A stretch of 64,000 nt of DNA from Cupriavidus sp. WGlv3 (GTDB lineage: Bacteria; Pseudomonadota; Gammaproteobacteria; Burkholderiales; Burkholderiaceae). The stretch's first letter is position 1, and every line of letters starts with the position of its first letter. Both the position numbers and the translations under genes were made by a program. Below, one piece after another: positions 16,569 to 25,397 of this stretch. The DNA lies in contig NZ_JALHRX010000004.1 of NCBI RefSeq assembly GCF_023952475.1, forward strand, positions 310,001 to 374,000. Reading direction: 5' to 3'. The notes under the pieces are model-generated. The model had not been told where the DNA came from, searched no databases, and saw only the letters and a program-made list of their open reading frames with translations.

Positions 16569-17435
16569 CTATTCCACGATCGCCGGATGCACCGCCGGCG
16601 GGCCGCCCAGCGCCTGCCGGTACGACGGCGGCTGCACCCCCTCCGCATCGACGATGCCATAGGCCAGCGCCGACTCCGCCCCGATCAGCACCTGCCCGGA
16701 CTTCTCCATCAACGCCGGATCCCGATACAGTGCGTCGATAATGCGCTCCGTGAACTCCGGCGTCTCCGCCACCGGCGCGAAGTCCGCGTACTTGTCCGGA
16801 TGCTGCTCCCATACCCGCAGCGTGCGCGCGGTGCGCAGCGGTCCCATCCACAGCGACACCGCAGCCACGCCATAAGGCCGCAGGTCCACCGCCATGTCAT
16901 GCGCGAACTTGTCGATGCCGGCCTTCTGCGCGCCGTAGGCCGGCCCATGCATATAGCAGTTGGCGCCGAAGGAAGAGGTGAACACGATCAGCCCGCGCCC
17001 CTGCGCCGCCATCACTGGCGCGGCGTGCCAGCTGGCGACATAGCCGGAACGCAGCCCCACGTCGAGGATGCCGGCCATTTCCAGCGGCTTCTGCCAGAAC
17101 GGCCCCGGCTGGATCAGCTGGTCATGCAGGAAGGTGGCGTTGTTGACCAGGATGTCCAGCCGTCCCGCCTCTTCGCGCACACGGCGGAACAGCGCAGCGA
17201 CCTGGGCGTCGTCGCCGTGGTCGCAGGCGACCGCGATGCCGCGCCCGCCGAGGGCATCGATCTCGCGCGCGGTGGCGTGGATGGTGCCAGGCAGCGGCGC
17301 GCTGCCCTCCTGTTCGGTGCGGCCGGTGACATACACCGTGGCGCCCGCCGCACCCAGCGCCAGCGCAATGCCGCGGCCGGCGCCGCGCGATGCGCCGGTG
17401 ACCACGGCGACGCAGGCTTGTCCTGATTCCGTCAT
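16569..17435 (-). CDS. short-chain dehydrogenase/reductase
   Basis: A 288-residue SDR with T-G-A-S-R-G-A-G-R-G-I near the N-terminus, N-N-A-T and the catalytic Y-G-A-Q-K. It is longer than a classical SDR and has an insertion after the catalytic region (V-W-E-Q-H-P-D-K-Y), in the manner of the DHRS1-like group. It lies alone on the minus strand between two plus-strand steroid operons and has its own copy of the regulon element 62 bp upstream. An oxidoreductase role in steroid breakdown is inferred from that; the substrate is unknown. Confidence 0.8.
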   Translation of the reverse strand: MTESGQACVAVVTGASRGAGRGIALALGAAGATVYVTGRTEQEGSAPLPGTIHATAREIDALGGRGIAVACDHGDDAQVAALFRRVREEAGRLDILVNNATFLHDQLIQPGPFWQKPLEMAGILDVGLRSGYVASWHAAPVMAAQGRGLIVFTSSFGANCYMHGPAYGAQKAGIDKFAHDMAVDLRPYGVAAVSLWMGPLRTARTLRVWEQHPDKYADFAPVAETPEFTERIIDALYRDPALMEKSGQVLIGAESALAYGIVDAEGVQPPSYRQALGGPPAVHPAIVE

Positions 17436-17496
17436 CTCTGCTCCTCTGTGTAGGGGTCTGTCCCGCGCAGAGGGTGCGGCCAGCGCACCGCACGCA

Positions 17497-17514
17497 CATC
17501 ACTCGTTCGGACTA
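17497..17514 (-). promoter_or_regulatory. candidate regulon element upstream of the minus-strand SDR
   Basis: Read on the minus strand it is TAGTCC-GAA-CGAGTGATG: a perfect left half and a right half that keeps the GATG end. It lies 61 bp before the SDR start. Confidence 0.5.
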
Positions 17515-17566
17515 CCCCGTACTACGCCCACAGGCAGGCCGCCAAGCCCCGCGTGGCGATACCGGC

Positions 17567-17584
17567 TAGTCCGCCAGGACGATG
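17567..17584 (+). promoter_or_regulatory. candidate regulon element upstream of the tesB-ipdAB operon
   Basis: TAGTCC-GCC-AGGACGATG, 113 bp before the dioxygenase start. GTCC and GGAC form an inverted repeat inside it. A possible -10 (AAGAAT, near 17602) lies about 20 bp downstream. It is about 50 bp from the opposing element at 17497-17514, so one regulator could serve both divergent units. Confidence 0.65.
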
Positions 17585-17697
17585 CACCAAGTGCCCGCAC
17601 ACGAAAGAATCGGTCCCATCGACAGGCTGCAGCCGCGCCGCAGCCGCCCCGTTCGACACTCACATCGAACCCCCACATCGAACCAGAGGAGACCGGC

Positions 17698-18594
17698 ATG
17701 TTGGACATTCGTGCGCTTGGCTACATCGTGGTCGAGTCCACCGACATCGGGCAATGGCGAGACTATGCCGAGCAGGTGCTCGGCATGACCTGCGCCGGCG
17801 CCCCCGGCGGTGCGCTGTACGTGAAAATGGATGAGCGCGACTACCGCTACCTGGTGGTGCCGGGGGTGCGCGACCGCTACCTGGCATCGGGCTGGGAGCT
17901 GGCCGACGAGGCGGCCTACCGCCATGCGCTCGAGACGCTGCGCCAGGCCAACGTCGAGGTCGTGCAGGCCAGCGCCGCCGAACTGGCGCAGCGCAGGGTG
18001 CAGGCGATGGCGTGGTTTGCCGATCCGTCCGGCAACCGCCACGAGGTCTCGTGGGGCATGCGTTCCGACTTCCTGCGCTTTGTCTCGCCGGTGGGCGTGC
18101 CACGCTTCATCACGGACCCGATGGGCGCGGGCCACACCGTGCTGCCGGCACCGGCCTTCGACCGGACCTATGCCTTCCTGCGCGACGTGATGGGCTTCGG
18201 CCTGTCCGACATCTATCGCGTGCGCTTCACCAGCGATCCCAACGAGCCGGAAAAGCGCATCCACTTCCTGCATTGCGCCAATGCGCGCCACCACAGCCTG
18301 GCGATCTTCGAGATGCCGTCCGAGGCCGGCTGCATCCACGTGATGGCCGAGGTGCCCGACATGGCCGAGGTGGGCCGCGCGCTGGACCGGGTGCAGCAGC
18401 ACGGCGTGAAGCTGTCGGCCACGCTGGGGCAGCACTGCAATGACCGCATGACTTCGTTCTACATGAAGACCCCCGGCGGCTTCGACCTCGAGTTCGGCCA
18501 CGGCGGGCTGGAGGTGGACTGGAGCCGCCACGCCGCCTACGAGGCCACGCGGGTAAGCCTGTGGGGCCATGACTTCAGCATCGGATACCGCTAA
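17698..18594 (+). CDS. tesB: extradiol ring-cleavage dioxygenase, TesB/HsaC-type
   Basis: A 298-residue two-module VOC dioxygenase of the 2,3-dihydroxybiphenyl 1,2-dioxygenase type. The iron ligands are visible in the C-terminal module: H146 (G-A-G-H-T-V-L), H199 (H-H-S-L-A-I-F) and E265 (F-D-L-E-F-G-H). TesB/HsaC cleaves the catecholic A ring of 3,4-DHSA between C4 and C5. The substrate is inferred from the surrounding steroid genes, since BphC enzymes have the same motifs. The ATG follows AGAGGAGACCGGC. It leads a 14.6-kb run of genes to 32284. The expected next enzyme, hydrolase TesD/HsaD, is not in the window. Confidence 0.85.
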   Translation: MLDIRALGYIVVESTDIGQWRDYAEQVLGMTCAGAPGGALYVKMDERDYRYLVVPGVRDRYLASGWELADEAAYRHALETLRQANVEVVQASAAELAQRRVQAMAWFADPSGNRHEVSWGMRSDFLRFVSPVGVPRFITDPMGAGHTVLPAPAFDRTYAFLRDVMGFGLSDIYRVRFTSDPNEPEKRIHFLHCANARHHSLAIFEMPSEAGCIHVMAEVPDMAEVGRALDRVQQHGVKLSATLGQHCNDRMTSFYMKTPGGFDLEFGHGGLEVDWSRHAAYEATRVSLWGHDFSIGYR

Positions 18595-18609
18595 GCGCGG
18601 CACAGACCT

Positions 18610-19500
18610 ATGACCAAGACCATCGACAAGACCATGAGCGCGGCCGACGTGGTCGGCCAGCTCGCCGACGGCATGACCATCGGCATTGGCGGCTGGGGCC
18701 CGCGCCGCAAGCCCATGGCGCTGGTGCGCGAGATCCTGCGCTCGCCGCTGAAGGACCTGACCGTGGTGGCCTACGGCGGCCCCGAAGTGGGCATGCTGTG
18801 CGCTGCCGGAAAGGTGCGCCGGCTGGTGTTCGGCTTTGTCTCGCTCGACGTGATCCCGCTCGAGCCGTACTTTCGCCAGGCGCGCGAGCGCGGCCTGCTG
18901 GCGGTGACCGAGCTGGACGAAGGCATGCTGCAGCTGGGTTTGCGCGCCGCCGCGGCGCGCCTGCCGTTCCTGCCGACGCGCGCCGCGCTGGGCACCGACG
19001 TGCTGGACCGCAACCCGCACCTGAAGACCGTCCGTTCGCCTTACGACGATGGCGAAGTCCTGCTGGCGATGCCGGCAATCCCGCTGGATGCGGCGCTGCT
19101 GCACGTGAACGAAAGCGATGTGCTGGGCAACACCCGCATCGACGGCCCCGATCCGTTCTTCGATGAGTGGTTCGCGCGCGCCGCGCAGCGCTGCTATGTC
19201 AGCTGCGAAACGCTGCACCCGCGCCTGGAAGACACCGAGCTCGCGCGCGCCCGCAACAACCCGTTCGAGCGCGCGCTGGTGACCGGCGTGGTGCACGCGC
19301 CGGCGGGCGCCCATCCCACTTCGTGCGCGCCGGCCTATGGCTGGGACCTGCCAGCGCTGAAGTCCTATTGCGCCAGCGCCGACGCGGAAGACGGCTTCCG
19401 CGCCTACCGCGACGAGGTGGTGGGCGACAGCGAAGCGCATTACCTGGCGTGCATCGGCGGCCCTGGCCACGTGCACGATCTGCCGCTGCCCGTACTTTGA
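18610..19500 (+). CDS. ipdA: IpdA: CoA-transferase-fold ring hydrolase, alpha subunit
   Basis: A 296-residue class I CoA-transferase-fold protein with G-I-G-G-W-G-P-R-R-K-P near the N-terminus and F-V-S-L-D-V-I-P-L-E-P. With IpdB it opens the last steroid ring by hydrolysing COCHEA-CoA; it is not a true CoA transferase. The segment T-E-L-D-E-G-M-L holds Glu101 and Glu104, one of which probably corresponds to the essential glutamate reported for the mycobacterial enzyme. It is followed 15 bases later by ipdB. The Comamonas equivalent is ScdL1. Confidence 0.87.
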   Translation: MTKTIDKTMSAADVVGQLADGMTIGIGGWGPRRKPMALVREILRSPLKDLTVVAYGGPEVGMLCAAGKVRRLVFGFVSLDVIPLEPYFRQARERGLLAVTELDEGMLQLGLRAAAARLPFLPTRAALGTDVLDRNPHLKTVRSPYDDGEVLLAMPAIPLDAALLHVNESDVLGNTRIDGPDPFFDEWFARAAQRCYVSCETLHPRLEDTELARARNNPFERALVTGVVHAPAGAHPTSCAPAYGWDLPALKSYCASADAEDGFRAYRDEVVGDSEAHYLACIGGPGHVHDLPLPVL

Positions 19501-19515
19501 TCCCAAGGAGCGACC

Positions 19516-20316
19516 GTGAGCGCCACTTATGAATTTACCCGCGCCGAGCTGATGATCGCCGTCGCCGCCCGCGCCTGGTGCGACGACGGCGAGGTGCTGG
19601 CCACCGGCATCGGCACCGGCCCGCGCATCGCCGCCGGCCTGGCGCGGCTTGCGCACAACCCCGGCCTGCTGCTGACCGACGGCGAGGCCTACCTGGTGGA
19701 AAGGCCGGTGCCGCTGGGTCCGCGCGAGCCGGATTACCAGGTGCGCGCCAGCGGCTGGATGGGCTATGCGCGCGTGTTCGACTGCCTGTGGGGCGGGCGC
19801 CGCCATGCGCTGGTGATGCCGACGCAGATCGACCGCTTCGGCCAGGCCAATATCTCCTGCCTGGGCGGCACCCATGCGCAGCCCAAGACCCAGCTGCTGG
19901 GCGCGCGCGGCTTTCCCGGCAACAGCATCCATCACGCCAATTCGTACTTTGTGTCGGGACACAGCACGCGCTCGTTTGTCGCCGGCGAAGTCGACATGGT
20001 CTGCAGCGTCGGCTACAACCCGGCGCGCCAGATCGAAGGCATGCGCAGCTTCGTCGACCTGCGCGTGATCGTCACGGACCTGTGCGTGATGGATTTCGGC
20101 GGACCGAACCACGCCATCCGCGTGCGCTCGCTGCACCCGGGCGTCAGCCTGGAGCAGGTGCAGGCCGCCACCGGCTTTGCGCTGGCCAACACGCCCGGCG
20201 AAGCGCTGCCAGAGACGACGGCACCGACGCCGGAAGAACTGCGGCTGATCGCTCAGCTCGACCCGCACAACCTGCGCGCCGCGATCGTGCGCGGCAACCC
20301 TTCCGGACGCGCCTGA
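19516..20316 (+). CDS. ipdB: IpdB: CoA-transferase-fold ring hydrolase, beta subunit
   Basis: A 266-residue partner of IpdA, starting at GTG after AAGGAG. It shows the beta-subunit fold opening (A-T-G-I-G-T-G-P-R-I-A-A-G-L-A), the motif G-E-A-Y-L-V, and V-D-M-V-C-S-V-G-Y-N. The heteromer acts on COCHEA-CoA in the cytoplasm and gives a linear dioxo-diacyl-CoA for thiolysis by FadA6. Position right after ipdA and sequence agree. Confidence 0.87.
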   Translation: MSATYEFTRAELMIAVAARAWCDDGEVLATGIGTGPRIAAGLARLAHNPGLLLTDGEAYLVERPVPLGPREPDYQVRASGWMGYARVFDCLWGGRRHALVMPTQIDRFGQANISCLGGTHAQPKTQLLGARGFPGNSIHHANSYFVSGHSTRSFVAGEVDMVCSVGYNPARQIEGMRSFVDLRVIVTDLCVMDFGGPNHAIRVRSLHPGVSLEQVQAATGFALANTPGEALPETTAPTPEELRLIAQLDPHNLRAAIVRGNPSGRA

Positions 20317-20323
20317 GACTGCC

Positions 20324-21214
20324 ATGACATCGCCTGCCATCGAACCCATCAGCCTCGGTCCGAACGCCGAGGTGCTCTACCAGGTCGCCGACGGCATCGC
20401 CACGGTGACCATGAACCGGCCGCAGTTCCACAACGCGCAGAACTCTAAGATGACATATGCGCTGGACGAGGCCTACCGGCGCGCCGCCGCCGACGACGCG
20501 GTCAAGGTGATCGTGCTGCGCGGCGCCGGCAAGCACTTCTCCGCCGGGCACGACATCGGCACGCCAGGGCGCGATATCAACGAGACCTTCGAGCGTGCCT
20601 CGCTCTGGTATGACCACGTCAACAAGCCCGGCGGCGAGTTCCTCTATGCGCGCGAGCAGGAGGTCTACCTGGGCATGTGCCGGCGCTGGCGCGAGCTGCC
20701 CAAGCCGACCATCGCCATGGTGCACGGCGCCTGCATCGCCGGCGGGTTGATGCTGGCCTGGGTGTGCGACCTGATCGTGGCGTCCGACGATGCCTTCTTT
20801 GCCGATCCGGTGGTGCGCATGGGGATTCCCGGCGTCGAGTATTTCGCGCATGCGTATGAGCTGCACCCGCGCATCGCCAAGGAATTCCTGTTCCTGGGCG
20901 AGCGCATGGGCGCCGAGCGCGCCGAGCGCATGGGCATGGTCAACCGCGTGGTGCCGCGCGACGCGCTCGAGGACACGGTCTACGGCATGGCCGCCAAGGT
21001 CGCGCAGATGCCGCGGCTGGGCCTGACGCTGACCAAGCAGGCGGTCAATCACGTGGAAGACCTGCAGGGCAAGCGCACCGCGATGGATGCGGTCTTTGCC
21101 TGGCACCACTTCGCGCATGCGCACAACGAGCTGGTCAGCGGCGACAAGCTCGGCGGCTACGACGCGCGCGCGATGGCGGCGTCGCAACGTACCGGCAGCG
21201 AGGACAAGGCATGA
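20324..21214 (+). CDS. enoyl-CoA hydratase/isomerase family protein
   Basis: A 296-residue crotonase-fold protein with F-S-A-G-H-D and the oxyanion segment G-A-C-I-A-G-G-L-M-L-A-W. It is clearly different from the EchA20-type gene at 22330: longer, with an insertion (E-R-A-S-L-W-Y-D-H-V-N-K-P-G-G-E-F) and the R-M-G-I-P-G-V-E-Y-F-A-H stretch. Candidate work is hydration in the beta-oxidation of a steroid side chain or of the methyl-oxo-octanedioyl-CoA formed late in the pathway. Its stop overlaps the ATG of ipdC by 4 bases, so the two are probably made together. Confidence 0.8.
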   Translation: MTSPAIEPISLGPNAEVLYQVADGIATVTMNRPQFHNAQNSKMTYALDEAYRRAAADDAVKVIVLRGAGKHFSAGHDIGTPGRDINETFERASLWYDHVNKPGGEFLYAREQEVYLGMCRRWRELPKPTIAMVHGACIAGGLMLAWVCDLIVASDDAFFADPVVRMGIPGVEYFAHAYELHPRIAKEFLFLGERMGAERAERMGMVNRVVPRDALEDTVYGMAAKVAQMPRLGLTLTKQAVNHVEDLQGKRTAMDAVFAWHHFAHAHNELVSGDKLGGYDARAMAASQRTGSEDKA

Positions 21215-22305
21215 ACCCCGGCATGAGCACCGCGAGCCTGCACACGGTGCTGTGCGAGCTGCTTGGCTGCCGCTATCCAATCGTGCAGACGGCGATGGGG
21301 TGGGTGGCGGACGCCAAGCTGGTGGCCGCCAGCGGCAATGCCGGGGCCTTCGGCTTCCTGGCCGGCGCCACCATTCCGCCGGGCGAGGTCGAACGCGAAA
21401 TCCTGCGCGTCAAGGCGCTCAGCGACCGGCCCTTCGGCATCAACTTCCACATGTTCCAGCCCAACGCGCACGAGGTCATCGAGATGGCGATCCGCCACCG
21501 GCTGCGCGCGGTCAGCTATGGGCGCGGCCCGGACGCGAAGATGGTCGGCCGGCTCAAGGCGGCGGGCATCGTCTGCATGCCGACGGTGGGAGCGGCCAAG
21601 CACGCGGCCAAGGCCGTCGAAATGGGCGCGGACGTGGTCACGGTGCAGGGCGGCGAGGGCGGCGGCCATACCGGCGGCACGCCGACCACGCTGCTGCTGC
21701 CGCAGGTGCTGGACAGCGTCAGCGTGCCGGTGGTGGCGGCGGGCGGCTTCTTCGACGGCCGCGGGCTGGCCGCGGCGCTGGCCTACGGCGCCGCCGGCGT
21801 GGCCATGGGCACGCGCTTCCTGATGTCGGCCGAGTCGCCGGTGCCGGCGCAGACGCTGGAGCGCTACGTCAAGGTGCGTGACGCTGGCCAGATTCGCGTC
21901 TCGCTGGCGATCGACGGGCTGCCGCAGCGGATGATCGACAACGACCTGCTGGTCGGACTGGAACAGGCCGGCCCGCTGCGCCGCACGTGGCTGGCGCTTG
22001 CCGCCGCGCGCAAATGGCAGGCGCGCACCGGCATGCGCAGCACGCAGCTGCTGGCAACGGCCTGGCGCGCGATGCGGGAGCAGGACTACAGCGTCGCGCA
22101 GACGCTGATGGCCGCCAATGCGCCGGTGCTGATCCAGCGCGCGATGGTGGAAGGGTGCCCCGATGAAGGGGTGCTGCCCAGCGGGCAGGCCGCCGCGGCG
22201 ATCGGCGCGATCGAATCGTGCGAACAGATCGTGGCCGGCATGGCCGCCCAGGCGCAGGCACGGCTTGCGGTGCTGGCCGGGACGGGCCTGACTGCAGCGG
22301 CTTGA
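21211..22305 (+). CDS. ipdC: IpdC: nitronate monooxygenase-fold flavoprotein
   Basis: A 364-residue TIM-barrel flavoprotein of the 2-nitropropane dioxygenase family: P-I-V-Q-T-A-M-G-W-V near the N-terminus, V-Q-G-G-E-G-G-G-H-T-G-G and A-A-G-G-F-F-D-G-R-G for the FMN phosphate. In ring C/D degradation IpdC (ScdK) inserts a double bond into the 5-oxo ring-C CoA ester ahead of EchA20. The neighbours ipdAB and echA20 make this more likely than a detoxifying nitronate monooxygenase. The ATG overlaps the preceding stop. A second in-frame ATG follows four codons on. Confidence 0.85.
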   Translation: MNPGMSTASLHTVLCELLGCRYPIVQTAMGWVADAKLVAASGNAGAFGFLAGATIPPGEVEREILRVKALSDRPFGINFHMFQPNAHEVIEMAIRHRLRAVSYGRGPDAKMVGRLKAAGIVCMPTVGAAKHAAKAVEMGADVVTVQGGEGGGHTGGTPTTLLLPQVLDSVSVPVVAAGGFFDGRGLAAALAYGAAGVAMGTRFLMSAESPVPAQTLERYVKVRDAGQIRVSLAIDGLPQRMIDNDLLVGLEQAGPLRRTWLALAAARKWQARTGMRSTQLLATAWRAMREQDYSVAQTLMAANAPVLIQRAMVEGCPDEGVLPSGQAAAAIGAIESCEQIVAGMAAQAQARLAVLAGTGLTAAA

Positions 22306-22329
22306 CCGACAGACTGAGGACATCGACAA

Positions 22330-23124
22330 ATGAACAACAAGACCGCGCCATTCCACATTGAAAGCGCCGACGGCATCGCCGAGCTGGTGATCGACCACCC
22401 GCCCGTCAACGCGCTCGACAACGCCGGCTGGCATGCGCTGGCCGCGGCCATCGACCGCCTCGGCGCCGATCCCGCGGTGCGCGTGATCGTGCTGCGCGGC
22501 GAAGGCCGCGGCTTCTGCGCCGGAGTCGACATCAAGGAGCTATCGGCGCATCCGGAACGCATCGTCGGCGTCAATGCCGGCAACTACGCCACCTTCCGCG
22601 CCGTGCACCGCAATCCCAAGCCGGTCATCGTCGCCGTGCACGGCTTCGTGCTGGGCGGCGGCATCGGCATCTGCGGCGCCGCCGACATCATCGTGGCATC
22701 GGAGTGCGCGCGCTTTGGCGTGCCCGAGATCGACCGCGGCGCCATGGGCGGCGGTGCGCACCTGCAGCGCATGTTCGGCGTGCAGAAGGTGCGGGCGATG
22801 TACTTCACCGGGGAGATGATCGACGCCGCCGAGGCCTACCGGCTGGGCGCGGTCGAGCGCGTGGTGCCGCGCGCCGGACTGCGCGACGCCGCCATGGCGC
22901 TGGCGCGCCAGATCGCGGCCAAGAGCCCGGCCATGCTGCAGCTGGCCAAAGAGGCGCTCAACGGCGTGGAAGACGGCAACCTCGAAGACAAGTACCGCTG
23001 GGAGCAGGGCTTCACGCTGCAGGCATACATGAGCGCCGATTCCGGCGAGGCGCGCGCGGCCTTTGTCGAAGGTCGCGAGGCCTCCTTCGCCGCAGTGGAG
23101 CATGGAGCCCGCGATGCAGCTTGA
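22330..23124 (+). CDS. echA20: EchA20: ring-C hydrolase of the crotonase family
   Basis: A 264-residue crotonase-fold protein with G-F-C-A-G-V-D-I-K-E and V-L-G-G-G-I-G-I-C-G, ending in Y-R-W-E-Q-G-F-T. This pattern matches EchA20 (ScdN), which opens ring C of the HIEC-CoA intermediate hydrolytically to give COCHEA-CoA, the IpdAB substrate. The last 11 bases overlap the start of the following acyl-CoA dehydrogenase. Confidence 0.85.
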   Translation: MNNKTAPFHIESADGIAELVIDHPPVNALDNAGWHALAAAIDRLGADPAVRVIVLRGEGRGFCAGVDIKELSAHPERIVGVNAGNYATFRAVHRNPKPVIVAVHGFVLGGGIGICGAADIIVASECARFGVPEIDRGAMGGGAHLQRMFGVQKVRAMYFTGEMIDAAEAYRLGAVERVVPRAGLRDAAMALARQIAAKSPAMLQLAKEALNGVEDGNLEDKYRWEQGFTLQAYMSADSGEARAAFVEGREASFAAVEHGARDAA

Positions 23125-24280
23125 ATACACCGACGCCCAGCGCGCCTTCCGCGCCGAGGTGCGCGACTGGATGGCCGCGCACGTGCCGCGCACGCCGCTG
23201 GAAAGTTTCGATACCGAGGCCGGCTTTGCCCAGCACCGCGCCTGGGAAGCCACGCTCAACCAGGGCCGCTGGAGCATGGTCACGTGGCCGGCGGAGCTGG
23301 GCGGGCGCGGTTGCGACCTGATCGAGTGGCTGATCTTCGAGGAAGAGTACTGGCGCGCCGGCGCGCCGATGCGCGTCAACCAGAACGGCATCTTCCTGCT
23401 GGGCCCCACGCTGATGGAATTCGGCACCGAGGCGCAGAAGGCGCGCTTCCTGCCGCGCATGGCCGCCGGCGAGCATATCTGGGCGCAGGGCTGGTCCGAG
23501 CCCAACGCCGGCTCCGACATGGCCGCGATCCGCTGCAGCGCGATCCGGCAGGGCGATGACTACGTGATCAACGGCCAGAAGATCTGGTCGACGCGCGCGG
23601 TGTGGGCCGACTGGCTGTTCGGCCTGTTCCGCACCGACCCGGCCTCGACGCGCCATCACGGGCTGACCTTCGTGCTGGTGCCGCTCGACACGCCTGGCAT
23701 CACCGTGCGCCCGATCCGCCAGCTCAACGGCCAGACCGGCTTTGCCGAAATCTTCTTCGACGACGTGCGCGTGCCGGTGGAAAACCGGCTGGCCGCAGAA
23801 GGCGCCGGCTGGCAGGTGGCAATGGCCACCGCCGGCTTCGAGCGCGGGCTGATGCTGCGCTCGCCCGCCCGCTTCCAGGAAACCGCGCGCGCGCTGGTGC
23901 GGCTGTACCAGGCCAACCGCGAGGCCGCGGACCGCGACCCGTCGCTGCGCGAAGCGGTGCTGCGCGCGTGGATGGATGCCGAGGCCTACACGCTGTCGAC
24001 CTACGCTACCGCGAGCCGGCTGGTAAAGGGCGGCCACATCGGCGCGGAGTCGAGCACCAACAAGGTGTTCTGGTCCGAGCTGGACATCCATATGCACGAT
24101 ACCGCGCTGGCCATCCTGGGGCAGGCCGCCGAAGTCGCGCCCGCCGGCCAGCCGCCGGGTTCGCTCGGCCACTGGCTGGACGGCTTCCTGTTCGCGCAGG
24201 CCGGGCCGATCTATGCCGGCACCAACGAGATCCAGCGCAACATCGTCGCCGAGCGCCTGCTCGGCATGCCGCGCGCATGA
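23114..24280 (+). CDS. acyl-CoA dehydrogenase, alpha-type subunit of a steroid pair
   Basis: A 388-residue FadE-type flavoprotein with the W-S-E-P-N-A-G-S-D FAD-binding stretch, G-Q-K-I-W-S-T-R-A and the C-terminal G-P-I-Y-A-G-T-N-E-I-Q-R-N-I-V-A-E-R. Steroid acyl-CoA dehydrogenases such as FadE30/FadE33 work as alpha2beta2 heteromers of two unlike chains, and the next gene is the shorter partner. The pair probably desaturates HIP-CoA or a later ring intermediate. The ATG at 23114 follows GGAG and overlaps echA20; an upstream start at 23063 would add 17 unrelated residues. Confidence 0.82.
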   Translation: MQLEYTDAQRAFRAEVRDWMAAHVPRTPLESFDTEAGFAQHRAWEATLNQGRWSMVTWPAELGGRGCDLIEWLIFEEEYWRAGAPMRVNQNGIFLLGPTLMEFGTEAQKARFLPRMAAGEHIWAQGWSEPNAGSDMAAIRCSAIRQGDDYVINGQKIWSTRAVWADWLFGLFRTDPASTRHHGLTFVLVPLDTPGITVRPIRQLNGQTGFAEIFFDDVRVPVENRLAAEGAGWQVAMATAGFERGLMLRSPARFQETARALVRLYQANREAADRDPSLREAVLRAWMDAEAYTLSTYATASRLVKGGHIGAESSTNKVFWSELDIHMHDTALAILGQAAEVAPAGQPPGSLGHWLDGFLFAQAGPIYAGTNEIQRNIVAERLLGMPRA

Positions 24281-24300
24281 CGGCACCCCGGGGAATAGAC

Positions 24301-25374
24301 ATGGATTTCGCATTGACCGAAGAGCAGGAACAGTTCGCCGAGGCGATCCGGCGCTTCCTGATGACCGAGATGACGCCGGAACTGACGCGCGAGCTGTGGG
24401 CCACCGAAACCGGCCGCTCCGATGCGCTGTGGCGGCAACTGGCCGACCAGGGCATGACCGCCGTGATGGTGCCGGCGGAGCAGGGCGGGCTCGGCCTGGC
24501 CGAACTCGAATGGGCACCGCTGGCACAGGCGTGCGGCTATTTCGCGCTGCCGGAGCCGCTGCTCGACACGGCGCTGGTGGCGGCCGGGCTGCTGCGCGAT
24601 GCACTCGATGCCGCGCCGGACGACGCAACGCGCGCGCGCTGCGCCACGCTGCTGGAACGCATCGCCGCCGGCGACGCCCGCGTGGCGGTGGCGCACCCGC
24701 AGGACCGGCTGGTGGCGGACGCCCATGTCGCCGACGCCATCCTGTGCGCGCATGAAGGGGCCGTGCACCTGCTGCGGCCCAACCAGGCCACGCTGACCGC
24801 GCGCACCGGTCTCGATCCTTCGCGCCGGCTGTTCGAGCTGGCGTGGACGCCGAGCGCCGAAACCGAGCTGGTGCCGGCCGGAGCTGGTGCTGGCCTGTGG
24901 GACGCGGCGCTGAACCGCGGCGCGCTGGGCGTGGCCGCGCAGCAGTTGGGCCTGACCCTGCGCATGCTGGACCTGGCGATCGACTACAGCGCGCAGCGCA
25001 AGCAGTTCGGCAAGGCCATCGGCGCCTACCAGGCGGTCAAGCACCTGCTGGCCGACGTGGCGATCCAGCTGGAGTTCGCCAAGCCGGTGCTGCTGCGCGC
25101 CGCCGCGGCGCTGGCGCATGGCCTGCCGCATGCCGGCCTGCATGTTTCGCATGCCCGCGTCGCCGCCGCGCGCTGCGCGTGGAGCGCGGCACGGCAGGCG
25201 ATCCAGGTGCATGGCGCGATGGGCTACACCTGGGAGCTGGACCTGCAGATCTTCACCAAGCGCGCCTGGGCCCTGGCGGGAAGCTGGGGCGACCGCGCGT
25301 TCCACAAGGCACGCCTGGGCGCGCACATCCTGGATGGCGAGCACGCCATCGGCGCCGGCGCCACCTTTGCCTGA
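24301..25374 (+). CDS. acyl-CoA dehydrogenase, beta-type subunit of a steroid pair
   Basis: A 357-residue acyl-CoA dehydrogenase with a divergent middle domain. The C-terminal Y-S-A-Q-R-K-Q-F-G-K-A-I-G-A-Y-Q-A-V-K-H and Q-V-H-G-A-M-G-Y-T-W-E are well kept. The central FAD/substrate loop seen in the upstream gene is replaced by an alanine-rich stretch, as in non-catalytic partner chains of heteromeric steroid dehydrogenases. It begins 20 bases after the alpha-type gene and very likely forms one enzyme with it. Confidence 0.82.
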   Translation: MDFALTEEQEQFAEAIRRFLMTEMTPELTRELWATETGRSDALWRQLADQGMTAVMVPAEQGGLGLAELEWAPLAQACGYFALPEPLLDTALVAAGLLRDALDAAPDDATRARCATLLERIAAGDARVAVAHPQDRLVADAHVADAILCAHEGAVHLLRPNQATLTARTGLDPSRRLFELAWTPSAETELVPAGAGAGLWDAALNRGALGVAAQQLGLTLRMLDLAIDYSAQRKQFGKAIGAYQAVKHLLADVAIQLEFAKPVLLRAAAALAHGLPHAGLHVSHARVAAARCAWSAARQAIQVHGAMGYTWELDLQIFTKRAWALAGSWGDRAFHKARLGAHILDGEHAIGAGATFA

Positions 25375-25397
25375 ATGGCCCGATCCCAAGGAGACCA

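Noticed and set aside
17566-20349. 927-codon minus-strand open frame
   Set aside because: Antisense to tesB, ipdA and ipdB, with no recognisable motif.
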